From: Streptomyces sp. Alt3
GTDB taxonomy: Bacteria; Actinomycetota; Actinomycetes; Streptomycetales; Streptomycetaceae
Direction of reading: 5' to 3'
DNA: 64,000 nucleotides
NCBI RefSeq assembly: GCF_030719215.1
Contig: NZ_CP120983.1
Coordinates: forward strand, 1,364,001-1,428,000
Shown here: positions 42,505 to 52,338 of the stretch, piece after piece
Numbering within the stretch: the stretch's first letter is position 1
Layout: each line of letters opens with the position of its first letter
Notes under the pieces: model-generated
The model's input: the letters and a program-made list of their open reading frames with translations, nothing else
What the model was told of the DNA's origin: nothing
Database searches by the model: none
Program-made: the position numbers and the translations under genes

Positions 42505-42551
42505 GGAACCGGCCGACTTGAGCAGCAGCCCGTCGACTGCACCGAAACGAC

Positions 42552-42587
42552 GGTGGCCCCGCACCCCGTGCGGGATGCGGGACCACC
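42552..42587. terminator. Bidirectional hairpin between DUF5763 and subtilase genes
   Basis: Three stacked stems (GGTGG/CCACC, CCCGCA/TGCGGG, CCCG/CGGG), each interrupted by single mismatches, form one long hairpin between convergent genes. Confidence 0.65.
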
Positions 42588-42606
42588 TGGGCCGTTGTTC
42601 AGCGGG

Positions 42607-45600
42607 TCACTTCAGGCCGAAGGCCTTGATGATCTCCTGGTCGACGGTCAGGCCGCCGGGGCCCTCGGCGTGTGCCTTGAGCGAGACCGAGGAAGCGCCC
42701 TTGGCCGGAGTCCGCAGCTTCGCGGTCCACCCACCCGGCGAGCTCTTGCGCAGCTCCACCGCGCTCCAGGACCTGCCCTCGTCGTAACTGACGGACAGCG
42801 AGGCCTTGGTGGCCTTCACCGTGCCTTCCAGCCACGCCTGGGTGCCGGACTCGATACCGACCTCGATCTGCTTGCCCGCCCTGACGTCGCCCGCCAGGTC
42901 GGTGGCCACGTCGTAGTCGAGCTGGAGCAGCGGGATGTCGGCCCGCTGCGTGCCGTCCGGCAGGGCGCCCGAGACGAAGTTCCACGCGGTGTGTGTCCGT
43001 GTGGAGGTCCTCCAGGTCGCCTCGTCCCGGACCGAGTCGATGACCAGGCGGTACGGCAGCTTGTCGGCCGACAGGTCCCAGGCGTAACCGGCCCGCCCCA
43101 CTCCCTTCTTGATCAGGGTGTCGCCCTGGTAGAAGGCGTAGGAGGTGGTGTCGTACTCGTCCGCCGGCATGGCACCGGAGTGGCCCTCGCCCGAGTCCGT
43201 CCACGGCGTGATGTTGAACTGCACGTCGTTGTACGCGGTACGGAACGGTCCCCAGTAGGCCGTGCCCAGCCGGGGGCCCGTGACCGGGGCGAACCAGTCG
43301 GCGCGGTAGGTGCGGCCCGCCGTGTAGTCGAGCTCGGCGCTGCGCATCTCGTGCGCCGTGTCGGAGGCGTCGGCGGTCAGCACGGAGTGGTTCTCGTACC
43401 AGAAGGAGTCACCCGGCAGCGGGGTGAGCCACTCGGTGCGGGTGCCCGGGAACTTCTCGTACTCCTCGAAGCCGAGGCCGGGGCCGTACTCCGGGATGTC
43501 GTAGCGGTAGCCGCCGCCCAGGGTGGCCTTGTGGCCGTAGAAGGTGTTCTCCACCTTCGCCAGCAGGCCGGCCGACGGGGCGAAGGCCAGGGAGCGGTCC
43601 GGGATGGTGCCGTCGTGACGGTCCACCAGGTCGTACACGTACGAGGCGAACTTCTTCTGGTCGACGGTGAGCTTCTTGCCGCGCTGTGCCGCCTTGATCA
43701 GCGTCCGGCCGGCGCCCGTCTGCACCGAGGCGACCGGAATGGCGGTCTGCTCGCCGTAAGGCGCGTAGCTCTCCATCGCGACTCCGCGGGCGTCGTTGAC
43801 GACGAAGAGTGCCTTCGCGCCCGCCGCGAGTGCGTTGGCGAGCCGCTCGGCGGGCGGGACGGCGTCGCTACGGGTGACGACGACGGCCTTGCCCTTGACA
43901 CCTCGGCCCTTGTAGTCGGCTGCGGCGCCGTTGCCGGCGAAGACCCCGGTGAGCTTCTGCTCGCTGTCCTCGGCGACGGCCGAGCCGTTCTGCACGGTGA
44001 CCGGGACGTCGTGGCCGTCGGCCGTGAGGTCGATCAGCTCCTCGCCCTGGCGCCAGCGGGTCAGGAAGCTGAAGTCGCCCTGCGTGACCTTCTTCGTGGG
44101 GCTCGCCCACAGCTGGTCGTAGGTCAGAGGGATCTGGTAGGCGTCACGCTGGACCACGCCCTCGGGGGAGGTCCGGGCCATGTCGTAGCGCAGCTGCCGG
44201 GTCTCGGTCTCCTGCGGGGTTCGTACGCTCACCTTGCGGGCCTTCGAGGCGTCGAGGGTGACCGTGGTGGCCTTGTCCAGGATCGTCTCGGGGGCCGAGA
44301 GGAACGCGACGGCCTTCGAGTCGGACCGGTCGCCGTCGACATCGGCCGAGGTCCAGGCGGTGTAGTTGCCCGGGGGCAGCCGCAGGGTGGTCTCACCGGA
44401 GACCTGGACCAGACCGAGCTGGGTGTCGCCGAGCGCGGCGAGGACCACGGTTCCGTCCATCGGCTCCCCCGCGCGGTCACGCAGACGGAGCGTCAGGTCG
44501 TGGAGCTCCCGCTCCTTGTTCACGGCGAAGCCGGTGTGCGCCACCGTTGCCCCGGAGGTGTCCGTGGCGACGACCTGGCCGGAGAACCGTGTGTCGTTCG
44601 CGATCTCCGACGGATCGATCGAGAGGACGGCCTCCGCGGTGGAGCCGGCCGGGACGGTCAGCTCGTGGGTGGACAGCGTGTAGGCGGCGGCGTCCGTGTC
44701 GGTCGCCAGCTTCAGCGTGACGTTCTCCTCGCCCGTGTTGCGGTAGGTGAGGGTGCGCTCGGCGACCGCGTCCTCTGCGCTGTGCGGCCAGTCGTACGAC
44801 GCGACCTCGACGGAGCCGGTGGCCTCGACCGTCGTGTCGACGGCGGCCTTCACGTCGAGGCGGCCGGTGCCCTGCTCGTACGGCGTGTGGTCGGGCAGCA
44901 GCTTCGACGAGCTCATCAGCGCGTCCTTGAGCCGCTGACCGGACCATTCGGGGTGACGCTGCTTCAGGACGGCAGCGGCACCGGCGACGTGCGGGGTCGC
45001 CATCGAGGTGCCCGACATCGACTGGTACATGCCTTCGATGCCGGGGACCGACTGCGAGGCGGCGGCGTTGATGTCGACGCCGGGGGCGGACAGGTCCGGC
45101 TTCAGACCGTAGGACCGCACGAGCGGGCCCATGGAGGAGAAGGCGGCCCGTCCGTCCTGCTTGTCGACGGCGGCGATGGTGAGAGCGCTCGCCGCGGAGC
45201 CGGGCGAACCGATGGTTCCCGCGCCGTAGGCGTTGCCCGCGGCGATCACGAAGAGCGGGCCCCCGTCGGCGGAGAGTGCGTCGACGGCCTGCGCCATCGG
45301 ATCGGTGCCGTCGTCCGGGATGCTGGATCCGAGGCTCATGGAGACGACGTCGGCGCCTTCGGCCTTCGCCCACTCCATCGCCTCGATGATGCCCGAGTCG
45401 GCGCCGGACCCCTCGTTGCTCAGGACCTTGCCGACGATCAGGTCGGCGGCGGGGGCGACTCCCTTGTTGACGCCGTCCGATGCCGCGCCCGAGCCCGCGA
45501 TGGTGGAGGCCACGTGCGTGCCGTGACCGTTCTCGTCGACGACCTCCTCACCGGGGACGAAGCTCCTGGACCGCGTGATGCGGTCCTTGACGTCCGGGTG

Positions 45601-46359
45601 CGTGGCGTCGATGCCGGTGTCGAGCACGGCGACCGTGGTGCCCTTGCCGTCGAAGCCCTCCGCCCATGCCTGCGGTGCGTTCACCTGCGGGACGGAGTCC
45701 TTGAGCGCGGCCTCGACCTTGCCGTCGAGCCAGAGCTTCGTGATGCCGTTGGCCGGCGAACGGCCCTTCGACGTACGGGAGATGTCGTTCCAGAAGGTGC
45801 GGGCGTCGTCCTTGTCGGCCTTCAGGGCCGCGCCGTGTACCGACTCCAGGGTGCGGACCGTCCTGCTGCCGCGCGGGGCGGCGGGCAGCGAACGTCCCAC
45901 GCCCGCCGCGTAGGTGGCGATCAGCGGAATGCCGCCGGAGCGGCGGTCGTCGTAGCCCATCTCGACGAGTGTCGAGATGTTGAACAGTCGGCGGTCCAGC
46001 TTCTCGGCCGCGATGAGGGCAGTCGCCTCGTCCGGGATGACGTAGATGTCCTCCCCCGCCTGCTGCACGTGCACGCCGCCCGTCGCGCCCTCGGGTCGGT
46101 CGACGGTGACGGTGTCCTGGCTGCCCGCGCCGTCCGTCCAGTGGACGACGTCGCCGGTGACCAGCGTGATGTCGTGGTCGCGTGCCCCGGGCCCGGGGCG
46201 GTCCCCGGTGGACGGCGGCTTCGGGGCTGCGGTGGCGGAGCCCGCCGCGGGGAGCATGACGCCGCTCACGAGGGCGACGGAGGTCGCTATGAGCAGAGCC
46301 CTGCGTCCCGCGCGAGCGGGTCTCGCCCGGCCGGAAACGGAGGAGAGGGAAAATGTCAT
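42607..46359 (-). CDS. Large secreted subtilisin-family (S8) serine protease
   Basis: A 1250-residue secreted protease. A signal peptide (about 1-45) and a propeptide precede the S8 domain, in which the catalytic triad is complete: Asp247 (AVLDTGIDATHPDV), His279 (ENGHGTHVAS) and Ser452 (MSGTSMATPHVAG), with Asn376 (IAAGN) as oxyanion residue. The 750 residues after the catalytic domain look like beta-sandwich and PA-like parts (FAGNGAAADYKGRGVKGKAV, LFVVNDARGVAMESYAPYGE) that probably bind substrate or wall. The size fits the large multi-domain Streptomyces subtilases. It is monocistronic, with a strong hairpin beyond its stop and an independent XdhC gene upstream. Confidence 0.92.
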   Translation of the reverse strand: MTFSLSSVSGRARPARAGRRALLIATSVALVSGVMLPAAGSATAAPKPPSTGDRPGPGARDHDITLVTGDVVHWTDGAGSQDTVTVDRPEGATGGVHVQQAGEDIYVIPDEATALIAAEKLDRRLFNISTLVEMGYDDRRSGGIPLIATYAAGVGRSLPAAPRGSRTVRTLESVHGAALKADKDDARTFWNDISRTSKGRSPANGITKLWLDGKVEAALKDSVPQVNAPQAWAEGFDGKGTTVAVLDTGIDATHPDVKDRITRSRSFVPGEEVVDENGHGTHVASTIAGSGAASDGVNKGVAPAADLIVGKVLSNEGSGADSGIIEAMEWAKAEGADVVSMSLGSSIPDDGTDPMAQAVDALSADGGPLFVIAAGNAYGAGTIGSPGSAASALTIAAVDKQDGRAAFSSMGPLVRSYGLKPDLSAPGVDINAAASQSVPGIEGMYQSMSGTSMATPHVAGAAAVLKQRHPEWSGQRLKDALMSSSKLLPDHTPYEQGTGRLDVKAAVDTTVEATGSVEVASYDWPHSAEDAVAERTLTYRNTGEENVTLKLATDTDAAAYTLSTHELTVPAGSTAEAVLSIDPSEIANDTRFSGQVVATDTSGATVAHTGFAVNKERELHDLTLRLRDRAGEPMDGTVVLAALGDTQLGLVQVSGETTLRLPPGNYTAWTSADVDGDRSDSKAVAFLSAPETILDKATTVTLDASKARKVSVRTPQETETRQLRYDMARTSPEGVVQRDAYQIPLTYDQLWASPTKKVTQGDFSFLTRWRQGEELIDLTADGHDVPVTVQNGSAVAEDSEQKLTGVFAGNGAAADYKGRGVKGKAVVVTRSDAVPPAERLANALAAGAKALFVVNDARGVAMESYAPYGEQTAIPVASVQTGAGRTLIKAAQRGKKLTVDQKKFASYVYDLVDRHDGTIPDRSLAFAPSAGLLAKVENTFYGHKATLGGGYRYDIPEYGPGLGFEEYEKFPGTRTEWLTPLPGDSFWYENHSVLTADASDTAHEMRSAELDYTAGRTYRADWFAPVTGPRLGTAYWGPFRTAYNDVQFNITPWTDSGEGHSGAMPADEYDTTSYAFYQGDTLIKKGVGRAGYAWDLSADKLPYRLVIDSVRDEATWRTSTRTHTAWNFVSGALPDGTQRADIPLLQLDYDVATDLAGDVRAGKQIEVGIESGTQAWLEGTVKATKASLSVSYDEGRSWSAVELRKSSPGGWTAKLRTPAKGASSVSLKAHAEGPGGLTVDQEIIKAFGLK

Positions 46360-46464
46360 GCAGCTGATCTACCGGTAAATCCGGGGCTGCGGACGGCTTC
46401 ACCCCTGGCGTGAAACCGCCGTGGCGGCAATCCGCCCGGCGTGAACTGCCGACGACCGTCGGGT

Positions 46465-47604
46465 TCAGGCCACCGGGAGGAGTGCGGGTCCGCTCTCGTG
46501 ATGGATCGGGGTGTGCGCGCCCTTCAGTGGCAGCCCGGTGCCGCCGCGCCGGTCGGCGACGATCTCGGCGGCGATGGAGAGGGCGGTCTCCTCGGGCGTA
46601 CGCGCGCCGAGGTCCAGCCCGATCGGTGAGTGCAGCGCGGCGAGTTGGCGGTCGGTGACACCTGCCTCGCGAAGTCGCTCGTTGCGCTCCAGATGGGTCC
46701 GGCGGGAGCCCATCGCACCGACGTAGGCGACCGGCAGTCGCAACGCCAGTTCCAGCAGCGGGACATCGAACTTGGCGTCGTGCGTGAGGACGCACAGCAC
46801 CGTGCGCGCGTCCACCTCGGTGCCCGCGAGGTAGCGGTGCGGCCAGTCGACGACGATCTCGTCGGCGTCGGGGAAGCGGGCCGCGGTGGCGAAGACGGGG
46901 CGGGCGTCGCAGACGGTGACGCGGTAGCCGAGGAAGCGGCCGGCCCGCACCAGTGCGGCGGCGAAGTCGATGGCCCCGAAGACGATCATCCGGGGCGGCG
47001 GGACGCTCGATTCGACGAGCAGGGTCAGAGGGCTGCCGCAGCGGGAGCCCTCCGCGCCGATGACGAGCTCGCCGGTGCGGCCGGCGTCGAGCATCGCGCC
47101 GGCCTCGGCGACCGCCGTGCGGTCGAGCTCGGCATGTCCGCCGAGCCCGCCCTCGTAGGCGCCGTCGGGGTGGACGAGCAGGGGCCGGCCGAGCAGTTCG
47201 GCGGGCCCTTCGGTGACGCGTGCGACCGCGGCCGCGCGGCCTTCGGCGGCGGCGGCGAACGCGGCGGCGAACACCGGGCGCGCGGGGTCGTCCGCGCGCA
47301 CCGGGGTCACCAGGATGTCGATGACCCCTCCGCAGGTCAGGCCGACCGCGAAGGCGTCGTCGTCGCTGTAGCCGAAGCGTTCACGGACGGTCGTGCCGTC
47401 CTCGATCGCCTGTCGGCACAGCTCGTACACCGCGCCCTCCACACATCCGCCGGAGACCGATCCGACGGCCGCGCCGTCGCTGTCCACGGCGAGGGCGGCA
47501 CCCGGCTGCCGGGGCGCGCTGCCGCCGACGGCCACCACGGTGGCCACGGCGAACGAGCGTCCCTGCCCGGCCCACCGGTGGAGCTCCTCGGCGATGTCCA
47601 GCAT
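46465..47604 (-). CDS. xdhC: XdhC/CoxI-family molybdenum cofactor insertion protein
   Basis: A 379-residue cytoplasmic protein. The N-terminal XdhC_CoxI domain has GGSAPRQPGAALAVDSDGAA and VGSVSGGCVEGAVYELC; the C-terminal Rossmann-like domain has VFGAIDFAAALVRAGRFLGY and VAYVGAMGSRRTHLERNERL. The family binds and sulfurates/inserts molybdopterin into xanthine dehydrogenase, and here the target enzyme genes lie 1.7 kb upstream on the same strand. It follows the AzgA-type permease by 42 bp, so it is probably the last gene of the purine operon. Length matches the two-domain actinobacterial form. Confidence 0.9.
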   Translation of the reverse strand: MLDIAEELHRWAGQGRSFAVATVVAVGGSAPRQPGAALAVDSDGAAVGSVSGGCVEGAVYELCRQAIEDGTTVRERFGYSDDDAFAVGLTCGGVIDILVTPVRADDPARPVFAAAFAAAAEGRAAAVARVTEGPAELLGRPLLVHPDGAYEGGLGGHAELDRTAVAEAGAMLDAGRTGELVIGAEGSRCGSPLTLLVESSVPPPRMIVFGAIDFAAALVRAGRFLGYRVTVCDARPVFATAARFPDADEIVVDWPHRYLAGTEVDARTVLCVLTHDAKFDVPLLELALRLPVAYVGAMGSRRTHLERNERLREAGVTDRQLAALHSPIGLDLGARTPEETALSIAAEIVADRRGGTGLPLKGAHTPIHHESGPALLPVA

Positions 47605-47646
47605 GGCGTTTCTCCGTTCTGACCGATGTGCGGGGCGCGGCGGGCG

Positions 47647-49104
47647 TCAGCTGACGCCCAGCCAGCTCTCGATGGGATGGAGGGCGAAGTAGACGACGAA
47701 GACCAGTGTCAGGACCCACATGAAGACGCCGACCTCACGTGCCCTGCCCTGGGCGAGCTTGATGGCCGAGTACGAGATGACGCCCGCCGCGACACCGGTG
47801 GTGATGGTGTAGGTGAACGGCATCAGGACGACGGTGAGGAAGACCGGGACGGCGACGGAGCGGTCCGCCCAGTCCACGTGCCGGGCGTTCTGCATCATCA
47901 TGGCGCCGATGACGACCAGGGCGGCGGAGGCCACCTCGGCCGGCACGATCGCCGTGAGCGGGGTGAAGAAGAGGCAGGCGGCGAAGAAGAGCCCGGTGAC
48001 GACGGAGGCGAGCCCGGTACGGGCACCCTCGCCGACGCCGGTCGCCGACTCGACGAACACGGTCTGTCCCGAGCCTCCGGCGACACCGCCGATCGCACCG
48101 CCCGCGCCGTCGATGAACAGTGCCTTGGACAGACCGGGCATGCGGCCCTTGTCGTCCGCGAGCTTCGCTTCCGTACCGACTCCGATGATGGTGGCCATCG
48201 CGTCGAAGAAGCCCGCCAGCACGAGCGTGAAGACGATCATGCCGACCGTCATCACGCCGACGTCGCCCCAGCCCCCGAACTCGACGTTCCCGAAGAGAGA
48301 GAAGTCCGGCGAGGAGACCGCGCTGCCGCTCAGCTCGGGCGGGCCGCTGCTCCACGCCTTCGGGTCGATGTCGCCGACGGCGTTGACGACGATCGCGCCC
48401 AGGGTGCCGACGACGATGCCGATCAGGATGGCGCCGGGGACGTTGCGCGCCTGCAGCATGAAGATCAGCAGCAGGGTGACGGCGAAGATGAGGACCGGCC
48501 AGCCGGCGAGTTCACCGGCGGGGCCGAGGGACAGCGGGGTCGCGGTGCCCTTGTGGACGAAGCCGGCCTTGAAGAGGCCGATGAGGGCGATGAAGAGGCC
48601 GATCCCGATGGTGATGCCGTGCTTCAGGGCGAGCGGGATGGCGTTCATGATCATTTCACGGAGGCCGGTGACGACGAGCAGGCAGATCACCAGCCCGTAG
48701 ATCACGCACATGCCCATGGCCTGCGGCCAGGTCATGGCCGGCGCCACCTGCGAGGCGAGCACACCGGAGACGCTGAGTCCGGCGGCGAGCGCCAGGGGCA
48801 CCTTGCCCACGAAGCCCATCAGCAGGGTGGTGGCCGCCGCCGCGAGGGCGGTGGCGGTGATCAGCCCGGACTGGCCGAGCAACTGCCCGTCGACGTCCTC
48901 GCCGCCGAGGATGAGCGGGTTGAGCAGGAGGATGTACGCCATGGCCATGAAGGTCGTGACGCCGCCGCGCACTTCACGCGCGACGGTCGATCCGCGTTCG
49001 GATATGTGGAAGTACCGGTCGAGCCAGGACCGTCCGGCGGGGACACGCGAGCCGGGGCCCGCGTCCTCCGCGCCTGTCCTGGGTTCCACGGACTGCTGGG
49101 TCAT
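47647..49104 (-). CDS. AzgA-type (NCS2) guanine/hypoxanthine permease
   Basis: A 485-residue inner-membrane permease with about 12-13 hydrophobic segments. It belongs to the AzgA/PbuG branch: LDRYFHISERGSTVAREVRG, MAYILLLNPLIL and GVGTEAKLADDKGRMPG are characteristic, and differ from the UacT-like motifs of the other two permeases in the window. It imports hypoxanthine, guanine or adenine. It lies between the xanthine dehydrogenase genes (215 bp upstream) and xdhC, so it supplies the substrate for that enzyme. The 215-bp spacer could hold its own promoter; I recognised no riboswitch there. Confidence 0.88.
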   Translation of the reverse strand: MTQQSVEPRTGAEDAGPGSRVPAGRSWLDRYFHISERGSTVAREVRGGVTTFMAMAYILLLNPLILGGEDVDGQLLGQSGLITATALAAAATTLLMGFVGKVPLALAAGLSVSGVLASQVAPAMTWPQAMGMCVIYGLVICLLVVTGLREMIMNAIPLALKHGITIGIGLFIALIGLFKAGFVHKGTATPLSLGPAGELAGWPVLIFAVTLLLIFMLQARNVPGAILIGIVVGTLGAIVVNAVGDIDPKAWSSGPPELSGSAVSSPDFSLFGNVEFGGWGDVGVMTVGMIVFTLVLAGFFDAMATIIGVGTEAKLADDKGRMPGLSKALFIDGAGGAIGGVAGGSGQTVFVESATGVGEGARTGLASVVTGLFFAACLFFTPLTAIVPAEVASAALVVIGAMMMQNARHVDWADRSVAVPVFLTVVLMPFTYTITTGVAAGVISYSAIKLAQGRAREVGVFMWVLTLVFVVYFALHPIESWLGVS

Positions 49105-49319
49105 GTTGCCTGACTCCCAAGGTTCACAGGGGCACCCGCGTGGAGCTGGTGGTGATTGCGGGATTTGGGATGACTGCGAGGCGCACGACCCGGGGGACGG
49201 CCCGAGACGAACTCTTCGTACGGATGGTGCGGTCGGGCGATGACTCCGGACGGCGCGCGGCGCGGGGAAGTGTGACGTTCACGGCAGGTGCGCACCGCCC
49301 GGAGGGTCTTGGGGAGCCG

Positions 49320-51737
49320 TCAGGTGCCGGTGATGTGCTCGGGGCGCACCGGTGTCCTGTTGAGCTCCAGACCCGTCGCGTTCCTGATCGCCGCGAGGAC
49401 GGCGGGGGTGGACGACAGGGTCGGGGCCTCGCCGATGCCGCGCAGCCCGTAGGGGGCGTGGTCGTCGGCGAGTTCGAGCACGTCCACCGGGATGGTCGGC
49501 GTGTCGAGGATGGTGGGGATGAGGTAGTCGGTGAAGGAGGGGTTGCGCACCTTCGCCGTCCTCGGGTCGACGATGATCTCCTCCATGACGGCGACACCCA
49601 GGCCCTGGGTGGTGCCGCCCTGGATCTGGCCCACGACCGACAGCGGGTTGAGCGCCTTGCCGACGTCCTGGGCGCACGCGAGCTCGATGACCTTGACCAG
49701 GCCCAGTTCGGTGTCGACCTCCACGACCGCGCGGTGCGCGGCGAAGGAGTACTGGACGTGGCCGTTGCCCTGTCCGGTGCGCAGGTCGAAGGCCTCGGTG
49801 GGACGGTGGCGCCACTCCAGCTCGACGTCGACCGCCTCGCCCTCCAGCACGTCGGCCAGCGGGGCGAGCACCTCACCTCCGTCGGTGACGACCTTGCCGC
49901 TCTCCAGGAGGAGTTCGGCGGTGGCCCAGGCGGGATGGTACGTCCCGAACTTGCGGCGGCCGATCTCCAGGACCTGTTCCCGGACGGCCTCGCAGGAGTT
50001 CTTCACGGCGCCCCCGGTGACGTACGTCTGCCGGGAGGCGGAGGTGGAACCGGCCGAGCCGACCTGGGTGTCCGCCGGGTGGATGGTCACCTGGCTGACG
50101 CCCAGTTCGGTGCGGGCGATCTGGGCGTGGACCGTGACACCGCCCTGTCCGACCTCGGCCATCGCGGTGTGCACGGTGGCGACCGGTTCGCCGTTGATGA
50201 CCTCCATCCGCACCCGGGCGGTGGAGTAGTCGTCGAAGCCCTCGGAGAAGCCGACGTTCTTCAGCCCGACGGCGTAACCCACACCCCGCACGACACCTTC
50301 GCCGTGGGTCGTGTTGGACAGGCCTCCGGGAAGGGCGCGTACGTCGACGGAGCTGCCTCCGGCGTCGGCCGCGAGCCACTGCTGCTCGGGCGGCAGGGGC
50401 CTCGCCTTGACGCGGCGCAGCAGTTCGGCGACCGGGGCCGGTGAGTCGACGGGCTGTCCGGTGGGGAGCAGGGTGCCCTGCTCCATGGCGTTCAGCTGCC
50501 GGAGTTCGACCGGGTCCATGTCCAGGGCGGCGGCGAGCTTGTCCATCTGCGCCTCGTAGGCGAAGCACGCCTGCACGGCGCCGAAGCCGCGCATGGCTCC
50601 GCAGGGCGGGTTGTTGGAGTAGAGGGCGATCGCCTCGATGTCGACGTCCTCGACGACGTACGGTCCGACCGCGAGCGAGGAGGCGTTGCCGACGACGGCC
50701 GGTGAGGCGGAGGCGTAGGCGCCGCCGTCCAGCACGATCCGGCACTTCATGTGGGTGAGCTTGCCGTCCTTGGTGGCGCCGTGCTCGTAGTGGAGCTTCG
50801 CGGGGTGCCGGTGGACGTGTCCGAAGAAGGACTCGAAGCGGTTGTAGACCATCTTGACCGGCTTGCCGGTGCGCAGCGCGAGCAGGCAGGCGTGAATCTG
50901 CATCGACAGGTCCTCGCGCCCGCCGAAGGCGCCGCCGACGCCGGAGAGCGTCATGCGGACCTTGTCCTCGGGGAGGCCCAGGACGGGGGCGATCTGGCGG
51001 AGGTCGGAGTGCAGCCACTGGGTGGCGACGTACAGCTCCACACCGCCGTCCTCGGACGGCACTGCGAGGCCGGACTCCGGGCCGAGGAAGGCCTGGTCCT
51101 GCATCCCGAAGACATAGTCCCCGGTGATGATCACGTCGGCCCGCGCGGCGGCCGCGTCGGCGTCGCCCCGGACGATGGGCTGGCGGTGGACGATGTTGGG
51201 GTGCGGGACGTGCCCGATGTGGTGGTCGGTGCGGCCCTCGTGGACCAGGATCGCGTCGGGTGCGGTCGCGGAGGCCTCGTCCGTGATGAGCGGCAGCTCC
51301 ACGTAGTCGATCTTGATCTTCGCGGCGGCGCGGCGCGCGGTCTCGGGGTGGTCCGCGGCGACGAGCGCCACGGGTTCGCCGTGGTGGCGGACCTTGCCGT
51401 GGGCGAGTACGGGGGTGTCCTGGATCTCCAGCCCGTAGTTCTTCATCTCGGCCGGCAGGTCGTCGTAGGTCAGCACGGCGTATACACCGGGCGTGGCGAC
51501 GGCCTCGCCGATGTCGATGGAGCGGATCTCGGCGTGCGCGACGGTGGAGCGGAGCGTGTGGCCCCACAGCATGTCCTCGTGCCACATGTCCGAGGAGTAC
51601 GCGAACTCGCCGGTGACCTTGAGGGTGCCGTCGGGGCGCAGGGTGGATTCCCCGATGCCGCCCCGGGTCTTGGAGCCCTGGGTGATCCTGGTGGGGGTGC
51701 CGGCCGGTACGGACGCGGCTCGTGGGTGCAGCGCCAT
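49320..51737 (-). CDS. Xanthine dehydrogenase, molybdopterin-binding subunit
   Basis: An 805-residue catalytic subunit that hydroxylates hypoxanthine and xanthine to urate. Molybdopterin-site motifs are all present: FGMQDQAFLGPESGLA, GVGGAFGGRED, CGAMRGFGAVQACF, AEVGQGGVTVHAQIA and the catalytic Glu in GIGEAPTLSSTPAV near the C terminus. Length is normal for the separate large subunit of three-gene enzymes. The ATG at 51737 lies 2 bp after the stop of the iron-sulfur subunit. It follows the FAD and 2Fe-2S subunits in one operon read away from the PucR gene. Confidence 0.93.
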   Translation of the reverse strand: MALHPRAASVPAGTPTRITQGSKTRGGIGESTLRPDGTLKVTGEFAYSSDMWHEDMLWGHTLRSTVAHAEIRSIDIGEAVATPGVYAVLTYDDLPAEMKNYGLEIQDTPVLAHGKVRHHGEPVALVAADHPETARRAAAKIKIDYVELPLITDEASATAPDAILVHEGRTDHHIGHVPHPNIVHRQPIVRGDADAAAARADVIITGDYVFGMQDQAFLGPESGLAVPSEDGGVELYVATQWLHSDLRQIAPVLGLPEDKVRMTLSGVGGAFGGREDLSMQIHACLLALRTGKPVKMVYNRFESFFGHVHRHPAKLHYEHGATKDGKLTHMKCRIVLDGGAYASASPAVVGNASSLAVGPYVVEDVDIEAIALYSNNPPCGAMRGFGAVQACFAYEAQMDKLAAALDMDPVELRQLNAMEQGTLLPTGQPVDSPAPVAELLRRVKARPLPPEQQWLAADAGGSSVDVRALPGGLSNTTHGEGVVRGVGYAVGLKNVGFSEGFDDYSTARVRMEVINGEPVATVHTAMAEVGQGGVTVHAQIARTELGVSQVTIHPADTQVGSAGSTSASRQTYVTGGAVKNSCEAVREQVLEIGRRKFGTYHPAWATAELLLESGKVVTDGGEVLAPLADVLEGEAVDVELEWRHRPTEAFDLRTGQGNGHVQYSFAAHRAVVEVDTELGLVKVIELACAQDVGKALNPLSVVGQIQGGTTQGLGVAVMEEIIVDPRTAKVRNPSFTDYLIPTILDTPTIPVDVLELADDHAPYGLRGIGEAPTLSSTPAVLAAIRNATGLELNRTPVRPEHITGT

Positions 51738-51739
51738 GG

Positions 51740-52336
51740 CTATCGGACCGTCTCTTCCTGACGGGCGGCCGCGAGGCGGACCGCGTCGAGGATCTTCTCG
51801 TAACCGGTGCAGCGGCAGAGGTTGCCGGAGAGCGCCTCGCGGATGTCCTGGTCGGACGGGGAGGGCTGCGTCTCCAGCAGCTCGTCGGCGGCGACCAGCA
51901 GACCGGGGGTGCAGAAGCCGCACTGGACCGCGCCCGCGTCGATGAACGCCTGCTGGATCGGGGAGAGTTCGGCGGCCTCGGCGCCCTGCGCGTCGGTGGG
52001 CCGGGCCTGCCAGCGCTTGGCCCGGTCGAGCGAGGTACCGCAGGTGCCGGCGGCGCAGCCCGCTCCGGGGTGGGCGTCGTCGCGGTGCCGGGCGTAGTCC
52101 GCCAGCCCCTCGACTGTGACGATCTCGCGTCCTTCCGCCTGGCCGGCCGCGACGAGACAGGAACAGACGGGCACGCCGTCGAGGCGGACCGTACAGGAAC
52201 CGCATTCGCCCTGTTCACAGGCGTTCTTGGAGCCGGGCAGACCCATGCGCTCGCGCAGGACGTACAGCAGGGACTCGCCCTCCCAGACGTCGTCGGCTTC
52301 CTGCTTCCGGCCGTTGACCGTGAAATTCACTCGCAT
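51740..52336 (-). CDS. Xanthine dehydrogenase, 2Fe-2S subunit
   Basis: A 198-residue electron-transfer subunit with two [2Fe-2S] clusters. The plant-type cluster uses Cys40, Cys45, Cys48 and Cys60 (CEQGECGSC), and the second cluster uses Cys139, Cys142, Cys174 and Cys176 (CGFCTPG, CRCTGY). Between the two, residues about 80-123 form an insertion not seen in most family members; it contains two more Cys residues (GCAAGTCG, 94 and 99). Start and stop are separated from its neighbours by 2 bp each, so all three subunits are tightly coupled. Confidence 0.93.
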   Translation of the reverse strand: MRVNFTVNGRKQEADDVWEGESLLYVLRERMGLPGSKNACEQGECGSCTVRLDGVPVCSCLVAAGQAEGREIVTVEGLADYARHRDDAHPGAGCAAGTCGTSLDRAKRWQARPTDAQGAEAAELSPIQQAFIDAGAVQCGFCTPGLLVAADELLETQPSPSDQDIREALSGNLCRCTGYEKILDAVRLAAARQEETVR

Positions 52337-52338
52337 GA

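Noticed and set aside
42553..46413. A 1286-codon open frame on the plus strand
   Set aside because: It lies entirely antisense to the complete S8 protease with all catalytic motifs; its sequence is Arg/Gly/Val-rich shadow typical of high-GC DNA.
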